Shown piece after piece: positions 36,123-44,392 of a DNA stretch of 64,000 nt. The stretch's first letter is position 1. Each line of letters opens with the position of its first letter. A program made the translations under genes and the position numbers. This DNA is from Burkholderiales bacterium (GTDB taxonomy: Bacteria; Pseudomonadota; Gammaproteobacteria; Burkholderiales; SG8-41): contig JADZGE010000012.1 in the NCBI GenBank assembly GCA_020854035.1, positions 1-64,000 on the forward strand. Reading direction: 5' to 3'. The notes below the pieces were generated by a model. That model was not told the origin of the DNA. It searched no databases and was given only the letters and a program-made list of their open reading frames with translations.

Positions 36123-36953
36123 ATGCACATCGCGGTGATCGTGACCACCTACAACCGCCCCGACGCCCTCGCGGCCGTGCTGGAGGGTTACCTCGCGCAG
36201 GAGGACCGGGACTTCGAGCTGGTGGTCGCCGACGACGGGTCGACCGGGGAGACCGGCTCGCTCGTCGCCGATTACGCGCGCCGCGCGCCCTTTCTCCTGC
36301 GCCACGCGTGGCAGGAGGATCGGGGATTTCGCGCGGGGGCCGCGCGCAATCGCGCCATCGCATCGACCGCCGCCGACTACCTCGTGTTCAGCGACGGTGA
36401 TTGCGTGCCGCCGCGGGGGTTCGTCGCCCGGCACCGGGCGCTGGCGGAGGCGGGCTGGTTCGTGGCGGGCAACCGGATCCTCCTCTCGGAAGCGTTTACC
36501 GCGCGCGTGCTGCGCGAGCGGCTGCCGATTCACGGGTGGGGCCACACCGCGTGGTGCGCGGCGTGGCTGCGGCGCGACGTCAATCGCCTGCTGCCGCTCC
36601 TCGCTCTGCCCGGGGACCGCTTCCGCAGGCGCGCGCCGCGCCGCTGGGAAGGCGTCAAGACCTGCAACCTCGCGGCGTGGCGCGCCGATCTCGAGCGGGT
36701 GAACGGGTTCGACGAGGCCTACACCGGCTGGGGGCTCGAAGACTCCGACCTCGTGATCCGCCTCGCTCATGCCGGTGTCCGGCACAAGAGCGCGCGCTTC
36801 GCCGCGCCGGTGTTCCACCTGTGGCACAGGGAATGGGACCGTTCCCGGCTGCCCGAGAACGAGCGGCGCCTCGACGAGATTCTCGCCTCCGCGCGCGTCG
36901 CCGCCCGCGTCGGGCTCGACCAGTACCGAAGCCGTGCTGGCAGCGCACGGTGA
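36123..36953 (+). CDS. Family 2 glycosyltransferase with Glyco_transf_7-like C-terminal domain
   Basis: A 276-residue enzyme. HIAVIVTTYNRPDAL starts the fold, VADDGSTGETG binds the nucleotide, FSDGDCVPPR is the DxD motif, and GFDEAYTGWGLEDSDL near residue 200 is the galactosyltransferase-7-like acceptor motif (W-G-x-E-D). This combination is seen in chondroitin- and capsule-type GT2 enzymes. An in-frame extension of 19 codons upstream is pure repeat sequence, so the start is ATG 36123. Confidence 0.88.
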   Translation: MHIAVIVTTYNRPDALAAVLEGYLAQEDRDFELVVADDGSTGETGSLVADYARRAPFLLRHAWQEDRGFRAGAARNRAIASTAADYLVFSDGDCVPPRGFVARHRALAEAGWFVAGNRILLSEAFTARVLRERLPIHGWGHTAWCAAWLRRDVNRLLPLLALPGDRFRRRAPRRWEGVKTCNLAAWRADLERVNGFDEAYTGWGLEDSDLVIRLAHAGVRHKSARFAAPVFHLWHREWDRSRLPENERRLDEILASARVAARVGLDQYRSRAGSAR

Positions 36954-37008
36954 CGAGTGGACCGTATCCGGTTCGCGCTGGCTGACAAGCACGGGCAGCG
37001 ACCATTCC

Positions 37009-37078
37009 CCCACTACTGCACACTTTCCACCGCCAGCTCATTACGACCCGCTGTCCACTGTCCCCTGCCCACTGGATC
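37009..37078. repeat. Degenerate CACTG/TACTG repeat, copy 4
   Basis: CCCCACTACTGCACACTTTC and CTGTCCACTGTCCCCTGCCC form the right arm of the same family. A worn left arm runs through the 3' end of the preceding gene (CAGTACCGAAGCCGTGCTGG and after). It ends four bases before the GTG of the methyltransferase gene. Confidence 0.65.
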
Positions 37079-37081
37079 GGC

Positions 37082-37936
37082 GTGACTCGCGATCGCTACA
37101 TCGAATCCTGTCCCGTCGGCTGCATGGCTCCGTTCGTCGCGACCGGCATCGTGCTGCCGGAAGGTCCGCTGCTGCGCTGCCCGGAGTGCGGCCAGCTCGT
37201 GAGCCAGATCACGGCCGCGGCGTACCACGAGAGCATGGCGCGCTTCGATGAAGCCTCGTTCAACGATCCGGCCGGGCGGGAACTCGCGCGTCGCAACGAG
37301 GTGGCCGCGAGGCGTCTTCGCCGCATCGCGGCCCTGCTCGGGCGCTCGCCCGGCGCGATTCGTCTCCTCGACGTCGGCTGCTCGCGCGGCCACTTCGTCG
37401 AGACGGCGGCGAAGCTGGGATTTGCCGCGGAGGGGGTGGAACCGGCGCCCGGCATCGCCGCCGCCGCGAGTAGCCGCGGCCTCACGGTCCACGGCGGACT
37501 GCTCGAGGACCAGCGCTTTGCCGACACGAGCTTCGACGCCGTGACGCTCTTCGAGGTGATCGAGCACCTGAGGGAGCCGGCGCCGCTCTTCGCCGAGTGC
37601 CGCCGCATACTCGCGCCGGCGGGACTTCTCATGCTCTCGACCGGCAACGCGGCGAGCTGGACGGCGCGGGCGATGAAAGGGCGGTGGGATTACTTCCACG
37701 TCGCCCGCGACGCCGGCCACGTGAGCTTCTTCAATCCCCGCTCGCTGCGGCTCGTGGCGACCCGCTGCGGTTTCACCGTCGAGCGGATCGAAACGGCGCG
37801 GGTGAAATTCTTCGAGAAGGGCGACGTGCCGCGCGCGGCGTACATCGGCGGCAAGCTCGCGGCGGAGTTGCTCAACCTGCCCGCGCGCCTCGCCGCCGCC
37901 GGGCACGACATGCTCGCCTGCCTGCGCAGGCGGTAA
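37082..37936 (+). CDS. SAM-dependent methyltransferase with N-terminal zinc ribbon
   Basis: A 284-residue protein. CPVGC near residue 10 and CPECG near 37 form a zinc-ribbon-like pair, followed by a class I methyltransferase domain with LLDVGCSRGHFVE (motif I, near 98) and FDAVTLFEVIEHLREP (motif IV). Similar ribbon-methyltransferases are common in O-antigen loci and probably methylate a terminal sugar, which can cap chain growth; target unknown. GTG 37082 directly follows a repeat element. It is the last plus-strand gene of the locus. Confidence 0.82.
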   Translation: MTRDRYIESCPVGCMAPFVATGIVLPEGPLLRCPECGQLVSQITAAAYHESMARFDEASFNDPAGRELARRNEVAARRLRRIAALLGRSPGAIRLLDVGCSRGHFVETAAKLGFAAEGVEPAPGIAAAASSRGLTVHGGLLEDQRFADTSFDAVTLFEVIEHLREPAPLFAECRRILAPAGLLMLSTGNAASWTARAMKGRWDYFHVARDAGHVSFFNPRSLRLVATRCGFTVERIETARVKFFEKGDVPRAAYIGGKLAAELLNLPARLAAAGHDMLACLRRR

Positions 37937-37973
37937 ACCGCCCCCTGTCGAACCGGAAGACGCGTGGCGCCAC

Positions 37974-38978
37974 TCAGTTCAGATCGAGCTTCGCATCCCT
38001 TGCGACCCTCTCCCACTTCCTGATTTCGGCGAGCACGAATTCATGGAAGGCCGCCGGGGAAGCGCTCGGCGCGACCTCCGCGCCGCCGCCCGCCATGCGC
38101 TTCCCGAAGGCCGGCTCGTTCAGCGCCTGCGACAGCGCGTGATGCAGCTTCTTCACGAGGGCGGGTGGGGTTCCGGCCGGCGCCCACATTCCGAACCACT
38201 GAACGGCTTCGTAGCCGGGCACGCCGGCCTCGGCGAGCGCGGGTATGTCCGGCGCGACGGCGGAACGCGTTGCGCTCGTCACGCCGTATGCACGCACGCG
38301 TCCCGCCTGCACGTGCGGCAGCATCGGCAGGATGTTGCCCATCATGAACGGCACCTGGCCGCCCACCACGTCGGCGACGATCTGCCCGGTCCCCTTGTAC
38401 GGGACGTGAATCATCGTGAGGCCGGTCAAGTTGAGGAAGAGCTCCATCATGAGGTGAGGCATGCTGCCGGCGCCGGCCGAAGCGAACTGCATCGGCCTGG
38501 GCTGCGACTTCACGTAGGCGATCAGTTCCTTCACCGTTCTCGCCGGTACCGAGGGATGGGAGAGGAGCATGTTCGGCGCCTTCACGGCAAGCGAGACCGG
38601 CGCGAAGTCGCGCAGCAGGCGGTAGGACTGGTTCTTCCTGGCGGCGGCGTTGATGGTGATCGAGGCGACACCGCCCAAGAGCGTATAGCCGTCGGCGGGG
38701 GCCTGCGCCACGATCGCCGCGCCGACGTCGCCGCCCGCGCCGCCGCGGTTGTCCGCAACCAGGCGCTGTCCCAGGATCGCGGCCATGCCAGGTTCGACCG
38801 AACGCCAGATGAAATCCGTGGCGCCACCGGGCACCGACGGGATGACGAGACGTATCGGCCGCTCGGGATAGTCGGCGAAGGCCCCGGGACTCGCTAGGGA
38901 GCAGGCCCCGGCAACGGCGGTTCCCCGTAGCACGCGGCGCAGTCGATCCGCAGCAGTACGGTGCCTGCTCGAGGTCAT
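37974..38978 (-). CDS. Tripartite tricarboxylate transporter substrate-binding protein (Bug family)
   Basis: A 334-residue periplasmic binding protein. After a basic start and hydrophobic core (VAGACSLASPGAFA) the mature protein begins DYPERPIRLVIPSVPGGATD, the Bug/TctC hallmark. ADGYTLLGG, HPSVPARTVKEL and MIHVPYKGTGQIVADVVGG are conserved family blocks. ATG 38978 has GGAG six bases upstream; two earlier starts are possible but less well placed. Bug proteins capture carboxylates for TctAB membrane partners, none of which are nearby, so this is one of the many orphan receptors typical of Burkholderiales. Confidence 0.93.
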   Translation of the reverse strand: MTSSRHRTAADRLRRVLRGTAVAGACSLASPGAFADYPERPIRLVIPSVPGGATDFIWRSVEPGMAAILGQRLVADNRGGAGGDVGAAIVAQAPADGYTLLGGVASITINAAARKNQSYRLLRDFAPVSLAVKAPNMLLSHPSVPARTVKELIAYVKSQPRPMQFASAGAGSMPHLMMELFLNLTGLTMIHVPYKGTGQIVADVVGGQVPFMMGNILPMLPHVQAGRVRAYGVTSATRSAVAPDIPALAEAGVPGYEAVQWFGMWAPAGTPPALVKKLHHALSQALNEPAFGKRMAGGGAEVAPSASPAAFHEFVLAEIRKWERVARDAKLDLN

Positions 38979-39014
38979 GACTTTCTCCGGCATTGGGCCG
39001 ACATTGCACATTGT

Positions 39015-39912
39015 GGTCAGGTCTTGTTTCTTGCTTCGTGTGCGCCGATGATCCGGCTCACCCGTGAGACCGACAGCCCCGCGGCGCGCGCAATGGCACT
39101 TTGCGTGTAGCCGCCCTCGCGGTATGCCCTCGCGATACCCGCATCCCGATCAGCGCTCCGCAGCACGTAGTGTGCCAGTTCCCGGGGCCGGCTGCGCCGC
39201 TGTGCCCTCGGTATCTCCCGCGAATCGGCCCGCGCCGCGCCTCTCGACTGTAACCGCCTCATGAACGCCTCATCGCCCAGGTAGATCTGCCCGCGTAGCG
39301 CCTGCTCCCACAACCGCACACCCCGCCCCTGCGCAACGAACTCGGCATACCGGCGCCGCCCCGCGCCACCCGTACCCGCAAATAGACCAAGCAACTGCCC
39401 GCAGTCCAGCCACGCCGGCGCCGCGCTCAGGCCCACATGCGCCCGGTAGCTCCCCCAGCGCCACTCCTGCGGCCGCTTCACCAAGCGCGCCCGCACCGGA
39501 TTCAATTCGACGTAACGGCACACTTCCTGCAGGTAGGCCTCCCGATCGACCACGATCGCCTTGAAGCGCCCCTGGAAAAGATGGCCCACCTTGCCATGGC
39601 GCCGGTTGTAGCGCTGGGTGTAAACCCCGTTTACCTGGCGCATCAGGCGCGAGAGATTCGCGCGCCGGGTCTCGATCACCAGGTGGTAGTGGTTGGGCAT
39701 CAGGCAGTAGGCAAGGCAGCCCGCGTCAAATCGCGCCAGCGCCTGCGCGAGCACCCCGAGTAACTCCTCCCGGTCCGCATCGTCTTCGAAGATCGCCTCG
39801 CGCCGGTCCCCGCGTGCGGTCACGTGGTAGAGCGCGCCGGCGAACTCCAGTCTCAGTGGCCGGGACATCGTTGCAGCCTACCTCCCCATCAGGCAAAAAA
39901 CAAGACCTGACC
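39015..39912. mobile_element. RAYT-type element with terminal inverted repeats
   Basis: GTCAGGTCTTGTTT at 39016-39029 and its exact complement AAACAAGACCTGAC at 39898-39911 bracket a transposase gene. The left copy overlaps the stop codon of the transposase. No target-site duplication is evident, which is usual for HUH-type elements. Confidence 0.8.
39017..39868 (-). CDS. REP-associated tyrosine transposase (RAYT, Y1_Tnp family)
   Basis: A 283-residue HUH single-strand nuclease. LYHVTARGDRR starts the Y1 domain, NHYHLVIE (H60-Y61-H62) is the metal-binding HUH motif, and the helix YLQEVCRYVELNPVRA contains the candidate nucleophilic tyrosine. The C-terminal region (YTQSAIARAAGLSVSRVSRI) is a helix-turn-helix, as in the longer proteobacterial RAYTs. 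These enzymes are linked to dispersed hairpin repeats rather than classical transposition. The gene is complete and appears intact. Confidence 0.93.
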   Translation of the reverse strand: MSRPLRLEFAGALYHVTARGDRREAIFEDDADREELLGVLAQALARFDAGCLAYCLMPNHYHLVIETRRANLSRLMRQVNGVYTQRYNRRHGKVGHLFQGRFKAIVVDREAYLQEVCRYVELNPVRARLVKRPQEWRWGSYRAHVGLSAAPAWLDCGQLLGLFAGTGGAGRRRYAEFVAQGRGVRLWEQALRGQIYLGDEAFMRRLQSRGAARADSREIPRAQRRSRPRELAHYVLRSADRDAGIARAYREGGYTQSAIARAAGLSVSRVSRIIGAHEARNKT

Positions 39913-39952
39913 CCTGACCACTCCGTCCGCGCTGACGGCGGGCAGCTCATGC

Positions 39953-41359
39953 CTACCTGCCGCAGGCAGCACCCCGACACAGCAGGTAGACGACGTTCCC
40001 GCCGAACCGGTACCGTTCCACTGTCCGCCCGAGCACCGGGTCTTCCGCGTTGTGGAGGATGAATCCCGATTGCCATTCCTGCGGTGGGAAGGTGAGCGGG
40101 GCGCGCGGCAGGCGCAGCGTGTCGAGGTGCGCGGTGACGGAGAGCCCGCTTGCGGTGACGTCGCTCGTGTAGAGCGGCTGCCCGCCCGTGCGTTCGAGGA
40201 TCCGCCGCGCCGCGTCCGCGTAGGCCGCGCCCCGGTAATGCTGCTGGTAATACGGAAAGGCCGCCAGCACGACGACGAGCTTCACCGCGATCGCCGCCGC
40301 AATCCAGAAGGCCGCCGCCCGTACCGCGCGCGGCCCCGCGCTCCACAGCACGCGCGCGATGGCGAGCGCGGCGAGCGGATAGACCGGCATGAGGTAGCGC
40401 ATCGAACTTTGCGGCGCCAGCCAGTAGGGCGCGAAGGTGGCAAGCGCCATCCACGTCGCCAGGCGCGCGGCGCCGTCGCGCTCGATCGGGCCATTGCCGC
40501 CGGCACGCCACCGGTACCAGAGCGCAACGGCGAGCGCCGGCATGAGACGAAGCGCCGCGTCGAAGGCGTAGAGCGCCAGTTTGGCGGCGTAGGCCGCCGC
40601 GGAGTGCGGCACGAGTTTCGCGAGTATCTCGCCGAACATGCGCTCGCCCTGCCCCGCGTTCTCGGGGAGGGCATAGAGCCAGGCGAGCGGCAGCGCGGCG
40701 GCGGCGAGATGGATGAGCCACGACCCGGCGCCGAGCAGGAACCGCCGGTAGCGCGCGTCCAGCAGGAAAAGCAGGCCCGCCACCGTCCCGTAGTACACGT
40801 ACGCGGTAAGCGCCTTGGTCAGGAACGCGCACGCGAGCAGCGCCGCGGCGAGGGCGAGAAGCGCGATGCTCTCCCGCCGGCACGCGACCCACAGCGCGGC
40901 GGCGGAGAAGAAGAGGAAAAAGGCGAAGGCGGGATCGGCGTAGGCGAGCCATCCGCGGTAGAAGAAGACGTCGGCAAGCGTCAGGTAGACGAGCGCGGCG
41001 AAGGCGGCGAACGCGCGGTCGGCGTGCAGTTCAAGGGCAAGCCACGCCAGCACGAGGCCGGTGCCGATCGTCGCCGCGATGGTGAGCGCGCGCGTGACCG
41101 CCAGCACGTGCTCCCAGCCGGCCGCGGCGGCGAACGGGATGATGAGCCAGTTGAATAGCGGGTTGTGTTTGAGGTTCGCGCCGTAGAGCACCTGCCGCAC
41201 CCACTCGCCGCGATGCCACATCTCGAGCGAGGAGATCGGAAAGATCGCCTCTTCGCCGACGTAGTGGAAGCCGACCGCCGGGAGGAAGGTCGCGGCCGCG
41301 ATGGCGTACCACCACCACAGCCGGCGTGGGGCGGGGAGCGCGACGCCCGCCGGTGTCAC
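39953..41359 (-). CDS. ArnT/PMT-like glycosyltransferase (GT83/GT39 family membrane protein)
   Basis: A 468-residue protein with about twelve hydrophobic segments. The first periplasmic loop has FHYVGEEAIFPISSLEMW, the acidic loop of ArnT/PMT-type transferases, and later KALTAYVYYG and PQSSMRYLMPVYPLAALA match the family. It would transfer a sugar from an undecaprenyl-phosphate carrier in the periplasm. GTG 41359 overlaps the stop of the upstream SGNH gene (GTGA). The ArnC-like transferase at 47578-48540 could make its donor. Confidence 0.83.
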   Translation of the reverse strand: MTPAGVALPAPRRLWWWYAIAAATFLPAVGFHYVGEEAIFPISSLEMWHRGEWVRQVLYGANLKHNPLFNWLIIPFAAAAGWEHVLAVTRALTIAATIGTGLVLAWLALELHADRAFAAFAALVYLTLADVFFYRGWLAYADPAFAFFLFFSAAALWVACRRESIALLALAAALLACAFLTKALTAYVYYGTVAGLLFLLDARYRRFLLGAGSWLIHLAAAALPLAWLYALPENAGQGERMFGEILAKLVPHSAAAYAAKLALYAFDAALRLMPALAVALWYRWRAGGNGPIERDGAARLATWMALATFAPYWLAPQSSMRYLMPVYPLAALAIARVLWSAGPRAVRAAAFWIAAAIAVKLVVVLAAFPYYQQHYRGAAYADAARRILERTGGQPLYTSDVTASGLSVTAHLDTLRLPRAPLTFPPQEWQSGFILHNAEDPVLGRTVERYRFGGNVVYLLCRGAACGR

Positions 41360-42585
41360 GAATCCCCCGGGCGCCACAGCCCCGGCCGAACGGTGCCGGC
41401 GGCCCACGCGCGCCAGAACGCTTCGAGCACCTTCCGGTAGCAGGGCGGGTACGCATGGTGCTCGTCGAGAAACTCGCCGCTCGCGCAGCCGTACCGTTCG
41501 GAGGCGCCCGCGTCGATCACCACGATCCCGGCGGCCGCGGCCCACCCGGCGAAGGCCGATTTCACGCGCCTCACCGCCGGGCCCGCGTGGGCGCTCGCCG
41601 CGAGTTCACGCTCGAGCCCCGGGATGAGCGGCGGCATGAACAGGATCACCCGCGCACCCGAGGCCCGCGCCCGGTTCGCGAGCGCGGCGAGCCGCGCGAG
41701 GAGCGCCGGATTGGGCTCGCCGCCGTGGGGCGCGAGCGCCCGCGAGTAGCGCGAGCTCAGCGCGGCTCCCGCTCGCGCCAGTTCCCGCCCGCGCGCGGCC
41801 TCCACGGGCTTGCCGTCGGCGAAAGTCGCGCTGCCGTCGTAGCGGAACCCGGCGCAGATGCCGCGGTTGATCGTGTCGTAGTCGCGCGCGGGCGTGCCGT
41901 CCGGGCAGCGGTAGTCCGCGCTCGACTCCGCGAAGAACGCATCGCGCAGCGCGCGCAGCGGGTCGCCCGAGCGCAGCGCATCCGCGGCGAGCACGCCGAG
42001 ATTGCGCACGCGCGGCCACGACAGCGCTTCCCGCAGGCGGCCGGCGAGGCTTTCCGGGGGCCGCGCCGCCGCCGCCAGCGCGGCCTCGCGCGTGAGCGCG
42101 ATCGCACCGGGAGTGCCCGGCTGGGAGGGCATGCCCACCGCCCAGTCAATCGCGATGAAGTACCATTTCACGCGCCCCCCGAAGTGGGCGAGCGCGTACT
42201 CGGCCTCCGGTATCGTCGCGTGCAGCGGATTGGCGGTCTGCGCGAAGTTGTAGACGGTGATCTCTCCGGGAAAGGCATCGGCGGTCATGCCCATGGAACT
42301 GGAGGCGCCGAACACGATGCCGTTCAGTTCCGGCAGCCGGTCGATGAGGCGCAGGATCTTGAACGGCCGGTTCGCCGTGATCGGCGGCGGGTAGGTGACA
42401 CCGCGCGTCGCCCGCTGCCAGGCGGCCGCGGACGTCACCGCCCCCGGGCTGCCCTCGGCGCGCGTGCCGAGCAGGAGATTGAGGCCCACCACGAGGGCGA
42501 GCGCCGCGCCGAGCGCGCCAAGGAACACGAGAACGTAGCGCCGGCCCGCCGCCGCCGCGGCGGTTACGCCGGCCACCTCCCGCAT
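41356..42585 (-). CDS. SGNH-hydrolase-like protein, probable MBOAT partner
   Basis: A 409-residue protein with an N-terminal membrane segment (about 10-40) and an extracytoplasmic domain. GASSSMGM near residue 94 is a serine-nucleophile block, and DEHHAYPPCYR near 372 supplies a D-x-x-H pair, the pattern of SGNH-fold acyltransferases such as AlgJ/AlgX and DltD-type proteins. It stands next to an MBOAT gene; together such pairs O-acetylate polysaccharides in the periplasm. ATG 42585 is the chosen start; a TTG at 42642 in a repeat would add 19 residues. Confidence 0.7.
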   Translation of the reverse strand: MREVAGVTAAAAAGRRYVLVFLGALGAALALVVGLNLLLGTRAEGSPGAVTSAAAWQRATRGVTYPPPITANRPFKILRLIDRLPELNGIVFGASSSMGMTADAFPGEITVYNFAQTANPLHATIPEAEYALAHFGGRVKWYFIAIDWAVGMPSQPGTPGAIALTREAALAAAARPPESLAGRLREALSWPRVRNLGVLAADALRSGDPLRALRDAFFAESSADYRCPDGTPARDYDTINRGICAGFRYDGSATFADGKPVEAARGRELARAGAALSSRYSRALAPHGGEPNPALLARLAALANRARASGARVILFMPPLIPGLERELAASAHAGPAVRRVKSAFAGWAAAAGIVVIDAGASERYGCASGEFLDEHHAYPPCYRKVLEAFWRAWAAGTVRPGLWRPGDS

Positions 42586-42642
42586 CGTCGTCGCGTCGTG
42601 CACGGCCGCTCTCAACGGTTCAATTCGGCCGCCGGTGCGCAA

Positions 42643-42710
42643 TGAACGCAGGGAAAGCCATTCGGGTCATGCGTTGCGCTCCTCTCCGCGGCCTCCGCGT
42701 CTTCGCTGCG
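42643..42710. repeat. Degenerate hairpin repeat, GCAGGGAAAG / CCTCTCCGCGGCC type
   Basis: AACGCAGGGAAAGCC on the left and CTCCTCTCCGCGGCCTCCGC on the right are partly complementary. It belongs to the same loose family as the repeats at 45538 and 55731. It lies in the gap between the MBOAT and SGNH genes. Confidence 0.5.
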
Positions 42711-42712
42711 CA

Positions 42713-44272
42713 TCAGAACTGAAAGTAGAGAAACTCGGAATGCCGGTGCAAATTCACGATCGCCGCGAACGCCATCACCGCCGCGATCGCCGCCGTCAGC
42801 GCACCCGGGCGCCACGCGAGGCGCCGCGCCGGCACGCTCTCGCGCGGAACGTTCAACCCCGGCTCGAAACGCGCCATGATCTGCTGGGTGTTCGGCGCGA
42901 ACCAGCAGATCGCGAGCAGGATCACGATCCAGTTGACGAGCCCGGCGCGCACCAGCCCCCGCGCGTCGGTGAAGGCGACCCCGTGCCCGGCGAGCCACGC
43001 CCCGAGCGAGCCCCAGCGCACCGCCCATACGTCGGGCAGCCCGAATCCGTGCATGCCCGCCATCCCCTTCAGCATGAGCAACGCGTCCGGCACGCTTTGC
43101 GAGCGGAAGAGAGCGAGCCCGACGAGCCACGCGGCGAAGGTGATCGCCACGCCGAGCGCGGTACCCCAGCGCGTCGGGCGCGCGCGGCGCGGCAGGTGGC
43201 GCTTGCGGAAGGCGCGCCACGCCTGGTTCACCGCGAGATAGAAACCGTGCAGCAACCCGAAGAGGACGTAGGTCCAGCCCGCGCCGTGCCACAGGCCGCA
43301 CAGTACCATCGTCGTGACGAGGCTCGCGTAGCGGCGCGGCGCGCTCTTCCGGTGTCCGCCGAGCGGAATGAACAGGTAATCGCGCAGGAAACGCGAGAGC
43401 GTCATGTGCCAGCGCTGCCACAGCTCGCTGATATTGGCGGCCTTGTAGGGCGAGTGGAAGTTGAGCGGCAGGTTCACGCCGAACATGCGCGAGAGCCCGA
43501 TCGCCATGTCGGAGTAGCCGGAGAAATCGAAGTAGAGTTGCAGCGAGTACGCCGTCACCCCTCCCCAGGCCTCCAGGAACGTGGGCGCGACGCCGTCGCG
43601 CGGCAGCGCGAAGAGCGGCCCGACGTAGGGGGCGACGCCGTCGGCGAGGATCACCTTCTTGAAGAGCCCGATCGTGAATATGGCGAACCCCACCGCCAGG
43701 TTCTCCCAGCTCGGCCGGTAGGTTTCCGGCTTCCCGAACTGCGGCATCATCTCGCGGTGGTGCAGGATCGGGCCCGCGATGAGGTGCGGGAAGTAGGTCA
43801 CGAAAAGCGCGTAGTGCGTCAGGCTGTACTCCGCCGCCTTCCCCTGCCGCGCGTCGACGAGGAACGCGATCTGCGTGAAGGTGAAGAACGAGATCCCGAG
43901 CGGCAGCACGATCCCGCCCAGGCCCGCGCTCGTGCCGAGGAGCGTGTTGGCGGTATCGAGGAAGAAGTTCGCGTACTTGTAGTAGCCGAGGAGCAGCAGG
44001 TTCGCCGCGATCGCGATGACGAGCAGCCGCTTCGCGCCGCGGTCGTCCCCCGCGGCCCGCGCGCGCACGATGGTGATGCCCGCCGCGTAGTTGAAGAGGA
44101 ACGACGCGGCGAGTAGCGCCACGTAGGCCGGGCTCCACCAGCCGTAGAAGAAGAGCGAGGACGCCGCGAGCCACCCGGCAGCGAGCTTGCGGCTCGAGCC
44201 CGCGAGCGCGAAAAAGCCGAGAAGGACGACAGGCAGGAACAGGAAGAGGAATGGCAGGGAGTTGAACAGCAT
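42713..44272 (-). CDS. MBOAT family O-acyltransferase (AlgI/DltB-like)
   Basis: A 519-residue polytopic protein. It opens with MLFNSLPFLFLFLPVVLLGF as AlgI-type proteins do. ELWQRWHMTLSRFLRDYLFIP and LWHGAGWTYVLFGLLHG are the MBOAT signature; the histidine of the latter (about residue 327) is the catalytic one in the family. It passes acyl groups, usually acetyl, from the cytoplasm across the membrane to a periplasmic SGNH partner, for which the adjacent gene is the candidate. Confidence 0.92.
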   Translation of the reverse strand: MLFNSLPFLFLFLPVVLLGFFALAGSSRKLAAGWLAASSLFFYGWWSPAYVALLAASFLFNYAAGITIVRARAAGDDRGAKRLLVIAIAANLLLLGYYKYANFFLDTANTLLGTSAGLGGIVLPLGISFFTFTQIAFLVDARQGKAAEYSLTHYALFVTYFPHLIAGPILHHREMMPQFGKPETYRPSWENLAVGFAIFTIGLFKKVILADGVAPYVGPLFALPRDGVAPTFLEAWGGVTAYSLQLYFDFSGYSDMAIGLSRMFGVNLPLNFHSPYKAANISELWQRWHMTLSRFLRDYLFIPLGGHRKSAPRRYASLVTTMVLCGLWHGAGWTYVLFGLLHGFYLAVNQAWRAFRKRHLPRRARPTRWGTALGVAITFAAWLVGLALFRSQSVPDALLMLKGMAGMHGFGLPDVWAVRWGSLGAWLAGHGVAFTDARGLVRAGLVNWIVILLAICWFAPNTQQIMARFEPGLNVPRESVPARRLAWRPGALTAAIAAVMAFAAIVNLHRHSEFLYFQF

Positions 44273-44392
44273 TTACGGGCAATGGGCGGGCGCGGCGATC
44301 GCGCGCTCGTCACGCGGGGCCGGGGCGGATACCCGGGAGATCACGGCGTCTTCCCCGCCCGGTGCCCGTCAGGTGGCAGGCGCCGCGCCGTG

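Noticed and set aside
26636..37078. CRISPR array suggested by repeated CACTG/TACTG units
   Set aside because: The repeats are degenerate, not regularly spaced, form hairpins and have no unique spacers between them; no cas genes are present.
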